Shown: positions 20,866 to 33,065 of the stretch, piece after piece
How the letters are laid out: each line of letters starts with the position of its first letter
How positions within the stretch are numbered: the first letter of the stretch is position 1
Assembly: GCA_964016985.1 (NCBI GenBank)
Contig: OZ024829.1
Location: forward strand, 72,422,110-72,486,109
Length of the DNA stretch: 64,000 nt
Reading direction: 5' to 3'
From: Anodontia alba
Taxonomy: Eukaryota; Mollusca; Bivalvia; Lucinida; Lucinidae
The notes under the pieces: model-generated
The model's database searches: none
Told to the model about the DNA's origin: nothing
Seen by the model: only the letters and a program-made list of their open reading frames with translations
Translations under genes and position numbers: made by a program

Positions 20866-22840
20866 TTAGCTAACCTGAGCATGCAGAGCTCAACGTGAGC
20901 TATTGTGGTCAGTCAGTGTCCGCCATGCGGCGTCAGCAATTGCCTACTCCTCCTACACACCTGGGCCAATTGACTCGAAACTTGGTAGGAAGCATCGGGG
21001 TGACTTGTAGATCAAAAATAGCTAAAATCCAAGATGGCTGTCATCTTGAAAGTCTATTTTTCGCTTCTGATGAACCGAAAGGCCAGTTGACTCGAAACTT
21101 GGTAGGAATCTGTAGATAAAAAATAGCTAAAACTGTTTCGATATGAAGTCCAACATGGCCTTCAAAAAATGACTAAGTTCACAATGTGGAAAAAGTCACA
21201 AAAAATGTTCTAACAATTATACCCAAACCATTGAAAATGGGGTCAAGGTCACCAAAATCTAATCAGTTCTTTAACATGCCCCAGCATTGTAGATGTCACC
21301 TCAATGACTTTACCAAGTTCAAGTCAATTGGCCTTTCAGTTAAGGAGAAGAAGCGAAAAATAGATTTTCAAGATGGCTGCCATGGTGGCCATCTTGGATT
21401 TCCGATCGGAATGATTTTAGCTATTTTTGATCTACCAGTCACCCCTATGCTTCCTAACAAGTTTCGAGTCAATTAGCCTTTCGGTTCAGGAGAAGTGAAA
21501 AATACATTTTCAAGATGGCCGCCATGGTGGCCACCTGGGATTTCTGATGCGAACAATTTTATCTATTTTTTATCTACAAGTCACTCCAAAGCTTACTACC
21601 CAGGTTCGAGTTAACTGACCTTTCAGTTCAGGAGAAGAAGTGAAAAATAGATTTTCAAATTTGCCCCATGGCCGCAACTTGGATTTCCGATCAAAATGAT
21701 TTTACTTTTTTTTTTTTCTTTTTTTTTTTTATCTACAAGTCACCCTGACGCTTCCCACCAAGTTTTGAGTCAATTGGCTTATTGGATCAGAAGTGAAAAA
21801 TAGATTTACAAGATGGCGGCTATCTTGGATTTCTGACAGGAACTATTTTAGCTATTTTGACCTACAAGTCACCCTGATACGTCCTACCACGTTTCAAGTC
21901 CATTAGCCTTTCGGTTCAGGAGAAGAAGCGAAAAACAGATTTTCAAGATGGCTGCAATTACCACCATCTTGGATGTTTGATCAGAACAATTTTAGCTATT
22001 TTTTACCTACAGGTCACCCGGATGCTTCCTATCAAGTTTTGAGTCAATTGGCCTTTCATTTCAGGAGAAGGGGAAAAAAAGATTTTCAAGATGGCTGCCA
22101 TTGCTACCATCTTGGATGTTTGATCAGAAGGATTTTAGCTATTTTTGACCTACAAGTCACCCAGATGGCTGCCATAGTGGCTAATTTGGGTTTCCGATTG
22201 GAACGATTTTAGCTATTTTTGATCTACAGGTCACCCTGATGCTTCCTACCAAGTTTCAAGTCAATTGGCCTTTCGATTCAGGAGAAGCAAAAAATAGATT
22301 TTCAAGATGGCGGCCATGGCAACCATCTTGGATTTCCCATCGAAATGACTTCAGCTATTTTTTATCTACAAGTCACCCCAATGCTTCCTACCAAGTTTCA
22401 GGTTAACTGACCTTTCAGTTCAGGAGAAGAAGTGAAAAATAGATTTTCAAGACTGCCGCCATCTTGGATTTCTGATCCTACCGATTTTAACTATTTTTGA
22501 TCTATAAGTCACCCGGATGCTTCCTACCAAATTTTGAGTCAATTGGCCTTTCTGTTCAGGAGAAGAAGCGAAAAATATATTTTCAAGATGGCTGCGATGG
22601 CCGCCTTCTTGGATTTCCAATCGGAACGATTCTAGCTAGTCAACCTGATTCTTCCTACCAAGTTTCAATTCAATTGGCCTTTGGGTTCGGGAGAAGTAGC
22701 AAAATAAAATAGATTTTCAGGATAGCAGCCATGGGGGACATCTTGGATTTCTGATCGGATGTTTCTTACCAAGTTTCAAGTCAATTGACCTTTCAGTTCA
22801 GGAGAAGCGAAAAGAGATTTTCAAGATGGCCACCATGCCA
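20866..22840 (+). mobile_element. Family A element A4, 145-bp core with inverted body
   Basis: The head is TTAGCTAACCTGAGC. The core is the 145-bp satellite (GGCCAATTGACTCGAAACTT, AAGATGGC…GCCATCTTG). From 20935 to ~21160 it runs in + orientation; from ~21290 to 22838 the same satellite is reversed. The join holds reversed pieces of a D core (21164-21229) and an I core (~21235-21285). There is no A 3' end; a D core begins abruptly at ~22841. Confidence 0.7.
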
Positions 22841-23171
22841 TATATAAACAGTTGGTACTTCTTGTGAGCGCAACTCCTCTTACAGTTTCGTACCAGTTAT
22901 TATGAAACTTTGCGTGTGTTTTCATCATGGTATGAGGATATGCATGTGGTTTGGATGTAATTGTTACATTCTTCTTTTTACTGTTTTCCACATGATGAAC
23001 TTAGTCATTTTTCACCCTAAATATTTAAACAGTGGGTACCTCGTGAGCACAACTCCTCATACAATTTTATACTAATCTTTTTGGAACTTTGTACATGTTT
23101 TCTCCATAGTCTGAAGCTTAGTCTGTGCATGTGCTTTTCATATAATCCTTGCCATATTTTTTGTCACTTTT
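22841..23171 (+). mobile_element. Family D element D3, left part
   Basis: D core units (TTGTGAGCGCAACTCCTCTT, TATGAAACTTTGCGTGTG) run until the A5 head at 23172. D3 resumes at 29276-29452 and 32816-32985, so three A blocks sit in it. The D head is missing. Confidence 0.75.
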
Positions 23172-23725
23172 TTAGCTCACCTAAGCTATGCTCAGGATGA
23201 GCTATTGTGATCACTTTTCGTCTGTCGTCCGTGCATCCGTCCGTCTGTCCGTTAACATTTTCAAACGACATCTCCTCTGAAGCTGCTGAGCCAATTTTGC
23301 TCAAATTTCATATGGAGCCTCCTTAGGGTGGGGGAACGAAAGATAGCTAAAATGGTCGCGGTCAGTCGACCAAGATGGCCGCCATGCCCATATATGGTAA
23401 CAACCTTTAAAAATCTTCTTCTCCATAACCGAGGATGCCTTGGGGCTGAATCTTTGCATGAATCATCGGGGACGGGACATCAAACAAAGTTGCTAAAAGA
23501 ATTGTCGTACGTTGACGTTTGACCTTTTTACGGCAAGGTCAAGTTCGCTTCCCTATGCATTTGTATGAGCCCTATACATTTGAATGGGAAAATTGTTGAG
23601 AACTTCAGACGACTTCTCCTCTGCAGTCTCTGAGCCAGTTTTGTTCAAATTCCATATGGAGCCACCTTAGGGTGGTGAAACAAAAGATTGCTAAAATTGG
23701 CCGCCATGCCCATATATGGTCCCTC

Positions 23726-26700
23726 CGTTCATCACGCTTTTTGATGCATAGCATAACTTTAGAACCGTGAATGCTAATTTCTTGTATGGATTCCTCATGA
23801 AAAAATAGCTGAAACGTGTTTTTTTTTTCTTGACAGGATTATGCCCCTTTTCAGAGTTATGGCCCTTTGAAAAAATATGGATGCAATCTTGTCAGCAAAA
23901 TATCTCAAAAACTATTAAAGCTAGAGCCTTGAAACTTCATGAATAGACTGGTAGTGATGAGTAGACAACCTGATTAACTTTTGAAAAAAATTTGAAAAAT
24001 ACTTCTTGGGTTATGGCCCTTTGTAATTTTGGGCATTTTTACCTTGTCAGCAAAATATCTCAAAAACTGTTAGAGCTAGAGCCTTGAAACTTAGTAAATG
24101 GATTTGTAGTGATGAGTAGATGACCTGATTAACTTCTGAAGAAATTCTGAAAAATACTTCATGAGTTATGGCCCTTTGTAATTTGGGGCATGTTTACCTT
24201 GTCAGCAAAATATCTCAAAAACCGTTGGAGCTAGAGCCTTGAAACTTAATGAATAGACTGGTAGTGATGAGTAGACAACCTGATTAACTTTTGAATAAAT
24301 TTTGAAAAATACTTCTTGAGTTATGGCCCTTTGTAATTTTGGGCATTTTTACCTTGTCAGCAAAATATCTCAAAAACTGTTAGAGCTAGAGCCTTGAAAC
24401 TTAGTAAATGGATTTGTAGTGATGAGTAGACGATCTGATTAACTTTTGAAGAAATTCTGAAAAAATAATTCATGAGTTATAGCCCTTTGTGATTTTGGGC
24501 ATTTTTAACTTGTCAGCAAAATATCTCAAAAACTATTTAAGCTAGAGCCTTGAAACTTGATGAATAGACTGGTAGTGATTAGTAGATAACCTGATTAACT
24601 TTTGAAGATATTTTGAAACATACTTCTTGAGTTATGCCCCTTTGTAATTTTAGGCATTTTTACCTTGTCAGCAAAATATCTCAAAAACTGTTAGAGCTAG
24701 AGCCTTGAAACTTAGTAAATGGATTTGTAGTGATGAGTAGATGACCTGATTAACTTTTGAAGAAATTCTGAAAAATACTTCATGAGTTATGGCCCTTTGT
24801 AATTTTGGGCAATTTTACCTTGTCAGCAAAATATTTCAAAAAACCTTTGGAACTAGAGCCTTGAAACTTGATGAATAGACTGGTAGTGATGAGTAGACAA
24901 CCTGGTCAACTTTTGAAGAAATTTTGAGAAATACTTCTTGAGTTATGGCCCTTTGTAATTTTGGGTATTTTTTACCTTGTCAGCAAAATATCTCAAAAAC
25001 TGTTAGAGCTAGAGCCTTGAAACTTAGTAAATGGATTTGTAGTGATGAGTAGATGACCTGATTAACTTTTGAAGAAATTCTGAAAAAATAATGAGTTATG
25101 TCCCTTTGTAATTTGGGGCATGTTTACTTTGTCAGCAAAATATCTCAAAAACCGTTGGAGCTATAGCCTTGAAACTTTATGAATAGACTGGTATTGATGA
25201 GTAGACAACCTGATTAACTTTTGAAGAAATTTTGAAAAATACTTCTTGAGTTATGGCCCTTTGTGATTTTGGGCATTTTTGCCTTGTCAGCAAAATATCT
25301 CAAAAAAACTGTTAGAGCTAGAGCCATGAAATATGGAGAATGGATTTGTAATGATGAATAGACAGCCTGATTACATTTTGAATATATTTTGAAAAATACT
25401 TATTGAGTTATGGCCCTTTGTTATTTTGGGCATTTTTATCTTTTCAGCAAAATATCTCAAAAACTGTTAGAGCTAGAGACTTGAAACTTGGTGAATTGAT
25501 TGGTAATGATGAGTAGATGACCTGATTAACTTTTTTGTAAATTCTGAAAAATATTTCATAAGTAATGGCCCTTTGTAAATTTAGGCATGTTTCCCTTGTC
25601 AGCAAAATATCTAAAAACTATTGAAGCTGGAGCCTTGAAACTTGATGAATAGACTGGTAGTGATGAGTAGACAACCTGATTAACTTTTGAAGATATTTTG
25701 AAATATACTTCTTGAGTTATGCCCCTTTGTAATTTTAGGCATTTTTACCTTGTCAGTAAAATATCTCAAAAACTGTTAGAGCTAGAGTCTTGAAACTTAG
25801 TAAGTGGATTTGTAGTGATGAGTAGAAGACCTGATTAACTTTTGAAGAAATTCTGAAAAATACTTCATGAGTTACGGCCCTTTGTAATTTTGGGCAATTT
25901 TACCTTGTCAGCAAAATATTTCAAAAAACCGTTGGAACTAGAGCCTTGAAACTTGATGAATAGACTGGTAGTGATGAGTAGACAACCTGATTAACTTTTG
26001 AAGAAATTTTGAAAAATACTTCTTGAGTTATGGCCCATTGTAATTTTGGGCATTGTTTACCTTGTCAGCAAAATATCTCAAAAACTGTTAGAGCTAGAGC
26101 CTTGAAACTTAGTAAATGGATTTGAAGTGATGAGTAGATGACCTGATTAACTTTTGAAGAAATTCTGAAAAAATACTTCATGAGTTACGGCCCTTTGTAA
26201 TTTGGGGCATGTTTACCTTGTCAGCAAAATATCTCAAAAACCGTTGGAGCTGAGCCTTGAAAGTTTATGAATAGACTGGTAGTGATGAGTAGACAACCTG
26301 GTCAACTTTTGAAGAAATTTTGAGAAATACTTCTTGAGTTATGGCCCTTTGTGATTTTGGGCATTTTTACCTTGTCAGCAGAATATCTCAAAAACTGTTA
26401 GAGCTAGAGCCATGAAATATGGAGAATGGATTTGTAATGTTGAATAGACAACCTGTTTAACTTCTGAATACATTTTGAAAAATACTTATTGAGATTTGGC
26501 CCTTTGTTATTTTGGGCATTTTTATCTTTTCAGCAAAATATCTCAAAAACTGTTAGAGCTAGAGACTTGAAACTTGGTGAATTGATTGGTAATGATGAGT
26601 AGATGACCTGATTAATTTTTTTGTAAATTCTGAAAAATATTTCATAAGTAATGGCCCTTTGTAAATTTAGGCATGTTTCCCTTGTCAGCAAAGTATCTAA

Positions 26701-27750
26701 AAAACTATTGAAGCTGGAGCCTTGAAACTTGATGAATAGATCGGTAGCAATGAGTAGATGACCTGATTATGCCCCCAGTTTTGAATGAAATTGATGGGGC
26801 ATATTATTTTGCCTTCATTTGTCCATCCGTCTGTTTGTCCGATCGTCAAGCTTTTTTGTGCATGCCATATCTTAAGAACCCTGAATGCTAGGGTTTTGAA
26901 ATTTTATATTTGGGTTCCCAATGAAAAAATAGCTGACCCGTATTTTTTTTCTTGTCTAGCATGTTTGTTTAGAGTTATGCCCCTTTGAAAAAAATCAGAA
27001 TTAATCTTGTGAGCAAGATATCTTGAAAAGTATTTAAGCTGGGTTCTTGAAATTTGATATAGTGAGTTGGAATCATGTGTAAATTACCTGATTATATTTT
27101 GAGAGAATTCCGTGAAAATATTGATAAAGTTACGGCCCTTTGCAGTTCTGCGCATTTTGACCAGTTCTGCGCATTTTGACTTTGTGGAAAAGTACTTAAG
27201 CTAGGGTCTTGAAATATTGTATACAGATTTGGGATGATATGGAGATTACCTGATTTGTTTTTTAGGGAATTCCATGAAAAATTGATGTAGTTATGGCGCT
27301 TTGTAGTTCTAGGTATTTTGACCTAGTCAGCAAGATATCTCAAAAAGTATTTAAGCCAGCGCCATGATATTTGGTATACTGATTGGGATTGAGGAGGAGA
27401 TCACCTGATTAAATTTTGAACCAATTAAGTGAAATGTTGGAGTTACGGCCCTTTGCAATTTCTGGCCATTTAATGTCGTTGCTTTATTGTGTATAGCATA
27501 AGTTTAGAACCAAGTATGCTAATGTTTTGAAATTTCATATTTTGATTCCTCATGGAAAAAATAGGTGACCCGTATTTTTTTCTTATACCAATTATTTACT
27601 ATTTTAGAGTTATTTCCCTTTGATAAAATAACATTGAAATCTCATAAATTTGTACTGTTGTTACCGTCATGGGCAAGCAGTGTTGGAGTCAAGCAGTGTT
27701 AGAGTCAGGCAGTTGGGGGCATAGTGTTTTACAAACACCAGCTCTAGTTA
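23726..27750 (+). mobile_element. Family F: 156-bp satellite plus complete 3' end
   Basis: About 19 units of ~156 bp (TTGAGTTATGGCCCTTTGTA, GTCAGCAAAATATCTCAAAA, GAGCCTTGAAACTTAGTAAA) lie between 23870 and 26767. An F head hairpin (TTATGCCCCCAG … GATGGGGGCATA-like) is at 26768, followed by GTCCATCCGTCTGTTTGTCC. The 3' end has TTGGGGGCATAG, the hairpin GTGTTT-TAC-AAACAC and CAGCTCTAGTT at 27742-27750. The outer left head is lost; the right flank TTACGGCAGGGTCAAG is A5 core, so the right end is a clean TT junction. Confidence 0.78.
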
Positions 27751-28214
27751 CGGCAGGGTCAAGTTTGCTTCCCTATGCATTTGTATGAGCCCCATACATT
27801 TGAATAGGAAAATTGTTGAGAATTTTAAATTACTTCTTTTCTGAAGCCACTGAGCCAAATTTGCTCAAACTTCATATTGAGCCTTCTTAAGTCGGGGGAA
27901 CGAAAGGTTGCTAAAATGGTCGAGGTTCATTGACCAAGGTGGCCGCCATGCCCATATATGGTAAAACCCTTTAAAAATCTTCTTCTCCAGAACTGAGGAT
28001 GCCTTGGGGCTGAATCTGTGCACAAATCATCAGGGACCGGAGATCTACCAAAATTGCTAAGAAGATTGTCGTACGTTGACATTTGACCTTTTTACGGCAA
28101 GGTCAAGTTTGCTTCCCTATGCATTTGTATGAGCCCCATAACATTTTTATGGGAAAATTGTTGAGAATTTCAGACTTCTCCTCTGAAGCCACTGAGCCAA
28201 ATATGCTCAGATTT

Positions 28215-29275
28215 TTAGCTCACCTGAGCATGAAGTGCTCATGGTGAGCTATTGTGGTCAGTCAATGTCCGTCGTCCATCATGGGTCATGCGGCGTGTCA
28301 TGCGGCGTGAGCAATTGCTTTAAAAGCCTACTCTTCCTACGCCCCTGGGCCAATTGACTCGATACTTGGAAGGAAGCATCAGGGTGACTTGTAGATCAAA
28401 AGTAGCTAAAATCGTTCTGATTGGAAGTCCAAGATGGCCACCATCTTGAAAATCTATTTTTCGCTTCTTCTCCTGAACCGAAAGGCCAATTGACTCCACA
28501 CTTGCTAGGAAGTGTCAGGGTGACCTGTAGATCAAATATAGCTAAAATTGTGTCAGTCGGAAATCCAAGATGGCCGTCATGGCAGCCATCTTGAAAATCT
28601 ATTTTTTGCTTCTACTCCTAAACCCAAAAGCCAATTGACTCCAAACTGGTTAGGAAGCATTGGGGTGACTTATAAATCAAAAATAGCTAAAATCGTGCCG
28701 ATTGGAAATCCGAGTTGGCTGCCCTGGCAGCCATCTTGAAAACCTATTTTTCGCTTCTTCTCCTGAACAGAAATTCCAATTGACTCCAAACTTGCTAGGA
28801 AGCATCGGGATGACTTGTAGATCAAAAATAGCTAAAATCGTGCCAATCGGAAATCCAAGATGGCTGCCATGACAGCCATCTTGAAAATCTATTTTTCGCT
28901 TCTTCTCCTAAACCTAAAAGTCGATTGACTCGAAACTTAGTAGGAAGCATCAGGGTGACTTGTAGATCAAAAATAACTATAATCGTTCCGATCGGAAATC
29001 CAAGATGGCCACCATCTTGAAAATCTATTTTTCACTTTTTCTACTGCACCGAAATGCCAGTTGACTCAAAAGTTGGTAGGAGGCATTGTAGGTGACTTGT
29101 TTTACCTGTGAAGTTTTGAAAATTTCAGCATTTTAACCTTGTAAGCAAGATATTTCAAAAACTGTTTAAGCCATTGCCTTGTCATAAGAGTATTTGAAAA
29201 ATGTTGCTTGCATCTGCATATCTGCGGTGGCGGTTTCACTCAGGTGAGTGAGTTGTGGCCCGTGGGCCTCTTGTT
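28215..29275 (+). mobile_element. Family A element A6, 145-bp core
   Basis: The head TTAGCTCACCTGAGCATGAA GTGCTCATGGTGAGC leads into the 145-bp satellite (five units) and a variant 3' module (CAAGATATTTCAAAAACTG, CATCTGCATATCTGCGGTGG). A6 supplies the only 3' end of the compound block, so it may have replaced the A5 end by recombination. Confidence 0.7.
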
Positions 29276-29452
29276 GTACTTTTTGAACTTTGTCATTTAC
29301 TGACCTCAGATGTATAGACAGTGGGTACCTTGTGATTGCTTCTCATACAATTTTAAACAGGTCTTTTTGAAACTTTGCACATGTTTTCTCCTGGGTCTGC
29401 AGAAGTGCACGTGGTTTGGATATGATTTTTAAATTTATTTTTTTTTTATTTT
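29276..29452 (+). mobile_element. Family D element D3, middle part
   Basis: GTACTTTTTGAACTTTGTC … GTGGGTACCTTGTGATTGC… matches the D cores near 5700-5850 and 59890-60050. It ends in a T-run taken as the target by A7. Confidence 0.75.
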
Positions 29453-31012
29453 TTAGCTCACCTGAGCACGAAAGGCTCATGGTGAGCTATTGTGGTCAGT
29501 CAATGTCCGTCGTCCGTCATGCGGCGTCAACAATTGCTTTAAAAGCCTACTCCTCCTACACCCCTGGGCCAATTGACTCGATACTTGGTAGGAAGCATCG
29601 GGGTATCTTGTAGATCAAAAATAGCTAAAATCATTCCAATCGGAAATCCAAGATGGCCGCCATCTTGCCAACTGACTCGAAACTTGGTAGGAAGCATTCA
29701 GGTGACTTGTAGATCAAAAGTAGCTAAAATTGTTCCAATCCGAAATCCAAGATGGCCGCCATGGCCGCTATCTTGAAAATCTATTTTTCGCTTCTTCTCC
29801 TGAGCCGAAAGGCCAATTGACTCCAAACTTGGTAGGAAGCATCAGGGTGACTTGTAGATCAAAAATAGCTAAAATCATGCTGATCGGAAATCCAAGATGG
29901 CTGCCATGGTGGCCGTCTTGAAAATCTTTTTTTCGCTTCTCCTAAACCCAAAAGCCAGTTGACTTGAAACCTGGTAGGAAGCATCGGGGTGACTTATAGA
30001 TTAAAAATGGCTAAAATCATTCCAAATGGAAATCCAAGATGGCCGCCATGGCGACCATTTTGAAAATCTATTTTTCACTTCTTCTCCTGAACCGAAAGGC
30101 TTATTGACTTTAAACTAGGTAGGAAACATCTGGGTGACCTGTAGATCAAAAATAGCTAAAATCATCCCTATCAGAAATCCAAGATGGCCGTCATAACAGC
30201 CATCTTGAAAATCTATTTTTTGCTTCTCCTGAACTGAAAGGCCATTTGACTCGAAACTTGGTAGGAAGCATTCGGGTGACTTGTAGATCTAAAATAGCTT
30301 AAATTGTTTGGATCGGAAATCCAAGATGGCCGTCATGGCGGCCATCTTGAAACTTTTTTTTCGCTTATTTTCCTGAACCAAAGGGCCAGTTGATTTGAAA
30401 ATTGGTAGGAAGCATCGGGATGACTTGTAGATATAAAAATAGCTAAAATCGTTCCAATTGGAAATCCAAGATGGTGGCCATCTTGAAAATCTATTTTTCC
30501 CTTCTTCTGAACTGAAAGGCCAATTGACTCAAAACTTGGTAGGAAGCATCAGGGTGACTTGTAGATCCAAAATAGCTCAAATCGTTGCGATAGGAAATCT
30601 CAAATTGCGGCTGTGGCGACCATCTTGAAAATCTGTTTTGAACTTTTTCTCCTGAACCCAAAGGGCAATTGACTCAAAGTTGGCTGCCATCTTGTTTATG
30701 TTTATTATATTTCCCTGCCACTGTGCTGTTTACATGTATAAAATCATGATTCTTCAGAAACCACTTAGCCAATTGACACCAAATTTCACATTGATCCTAC
30801 TGTTGAAATGTGATTGAGAGTTTGTTCAAATGATACGCTCCATTGACTGTCATGCCATATATAATATTCTTCTTCAAAATTAAGAACTGCTTAAAGGATG
30901 ATCTTTTCATTAGTTGCGATGACAGGATTGGAAAAATGTTGCATAACATCTGCATATCTGCAGTGGCTGTGTCACTCAGGTGAGCAACCCGTGGCCCGTG
31001 GGCCTCTTGTTA
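29453..31012 (+). mobile_element. Family A element A7, 145-bp core
   Basis: The head TTAGCTCACCTGAGCACGAA has its paired GGTGAGC. About eight satellite units with AAGATGGCCGCCAT and GCCATCTTGAAAATC follow, then the 3' module from ~30690 and GGCCCGTGGGCC-TCTTGTT. The last TT is also the first TT of A8. Confidence 0.82.
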
Positions 31013-32815
31013 GCTCACCTGAGCTCTGCTCAGGATGAGCTATTGTGATCACTTTTTGTCCGTCGTCCGTCCGTCCGTCCCTTAATATTTTCAAACGACT
31101 TCTCCTCTGAAGCAGCTGAGCCAATTTTGCTCAAATTTCATATGGAGCCTCCTTAGGGTGGGGGATCAAAAAATTGCTAAAATGGTCGCGGTCCGTTGAC
31201 CAAGATGGCCGCCACGCCCATATATGGTAAAAACCTTTAAAAATCTTCTTCTCCAGAACCGAGAATGCCTTGGGGCTGAACCTTTGCAGGAATCATTGGG
31301 GACGGAAGATCTACCAAAATTGCTAAAAGAATTGTCGTACATTGACGTTTAACCTTTTTACGGCAAGGTCAAGTTTGCTTCCCTATGCATTTGTATGGGA
31401 AAAACTTTTAAAAATCTACTTCTCCAAAACTGAGCATGCCTTATGGCTGAATCTTTGCATATATCATCAGGAATGGGAGGGCTACCAAAATTGTTAAAAT
31501 AATGGTCGTACATTGACATTTGACGTTTTTACGGTAAGGTCAATTTTGCGTCCTTATGCATTTGTATGGGAAAAATGTTCAGAATTTCAAACAACTTCTC
31601 CTCTGGAGCCTCTGGGCCAGTTTTGCTCAAATTTCATATGGAGCCTCCTTAGATAGGGGGAACAAAAGATTGCTAAAATGGTCACGGTTTGATGACCAAG
31701 ATGGCCGCCATGCACATTTATTGTAAAAACCTTTAAAAATCTTCTTCTTTAGAACCGAGGATGCTTTGGGGCTGAATCTTTGCATAAATCATTGGGGACA
31801 GGGGGTCTACCAAAGTTGCTAAAATAAAGGTCATACATTGACATTTGACCTTTTTACGGCAAGGTCAAGTTTGCTTCCTTATGCATTTGTATGGGAAAAA
31901 ACATTTTAAAATCTTATTCTCCAAAACCGAGGATGGCTTGTGGCTGAATCTTTGCATATATCATCTGGAACGGGCGGTCTACCAAAGTTGCTTAAATAAT
32001 TGTCATACATTGACATTTAACCTTTTTACGGCGAGGTCAAGTTTGCCTCTGTATGCATTTGTATGGGCCCCATACAGCTGTATAGAAAAAATGTTGATAA
32101 TTTCAAATGGCTTTTCCTCTGAAGCCTCCGGGCCAGTATTGCTCAAATTTCATGCGGAGCCTCCGTGGGCAGGAGAATGAAAGATTGCTAAAATGGGTAT
32201 GGTCCATTGAACAAAATGGCTGCCATGCCCATATATGGTAAAAACCTTTAAAAATCTTCTTCTCCATAACCAAGTAAGCCCTGGGTCCTAATCTTTGCAC
32301 AAATTATGGGGGACAGGAGATCTACCAAAATTGCTAAAATGATGATTCTATGTTGACATTTGACCTTTTTACCTCCATGGTCAAATTTGCTTCCCCATTT
32401 GTATGGGCCATATACATTTATATTGAAAGTATCGAAGTGACTTGTAAATCAACAGTAGTTAAAATTGCTCTGATTGGAAATCGAAGATGGACATCATCTG
32501 GTTTATATTTATAATATTTCCCTGCCACTGTGCTGTTTACATGTATAAAATCATGATTCTTCAGAAACCACTTAGCCAATTTCCACCAAATTTCACATTG
32601 ATCCTTCTGTTGAAATGTGATTGATAGTTTATTCAAATGATCATGCTCCATTGACTGTCAGGCCCATATATTCTTCTTCAAAACTAAGAACTGCTCAGAT
32701 GATGATATTTTCATTAGTTGCGATGATAGGATTGGAAAAATGTTGCAGAACATCAGCATGTCTGCAGTGGCTATGTCACTCAGGTGAGCGAAACGTGGCC
32801 CGTGGGCCTCTTGTT
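31011..32815 (+). mobile_element. Family A element A8, ~0.5-kb core unit
   Basis: The head TTAGCTCACCTGAGCTCTGC leads into GTCCGTCCGTCCCTTAA. The core has CTTCTCCTCTGAAGC at ~31098, ~31595 and ~32112, i.e. a ~0.5-kb higher-order unit made of related ~0.17-kb pieces, with TTGACGTTTGACC-like and CAAGATGGCCGCCATGC phrases. The 3' module is at ~32490 and the end GGCCCGTGGGCC-TCTTGTT at ~32800. The right flank resumes D3. Confidence 0.82.
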
Positions 32816-33065
32816 TTTTTTTCCCACTTTAACTTTGTCATTTTCTTAACCTCAGATTTCATGAAAGTGTACAGACTGTTGGTACTTTTTGAGCCCAATT
32901 TCTCATACATCATATGAGAAAATGCATATGCTTTCATTGAAATACCTATATTAATTTTCTACCTGAAATAAACTTTACTTTTGAGGGGGGGGGCGCGCAT
33001 TAACTTCACCGAAGTTTGATTGATTGTTTGATTTATTTAATTTTTTTTTTTTTTTCGGTTGTTTA
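32816..33065 (+). repeat. D3 right part and T-rich E-type flank
   Basis: Up to ~32985 this matches D core near 5870-6000 (TGAAAGTGTACAGACT, GAGCCCAATTTCTCAT). A GGGGGGGGGCGCGC run follows, then T-rich DNA ending TCGGTTGTTTAT, which is the left flank of A9. The D 3' end is missing. Confidence 0.65.

Larger units (their letters stand above)
23172..29275 (+). mobile_element. Compound family A insertion A5/A6 in D3
   Basis: The head TTAGCTCACCTAAGC…GATGAGCTATTGTGATC leads into GTCCGTCCGTCTGTCCGTTA and the ~0.5-kb core (TCAAATTTCATATGGAGCCT, CAAGATGGCCGCCATGCCC). Family F DNA (23726-27750) interrupts it. A second A head lies at 28215. The single 3' end GGCCCGTGGGCC-TCTTGTT is at 29257-29275. The flanks TTTGTCACTTTT and GTACTTTTTGAAC rejoin as uninterrupted D at 4187-4207. 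Confidence 0.78.
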
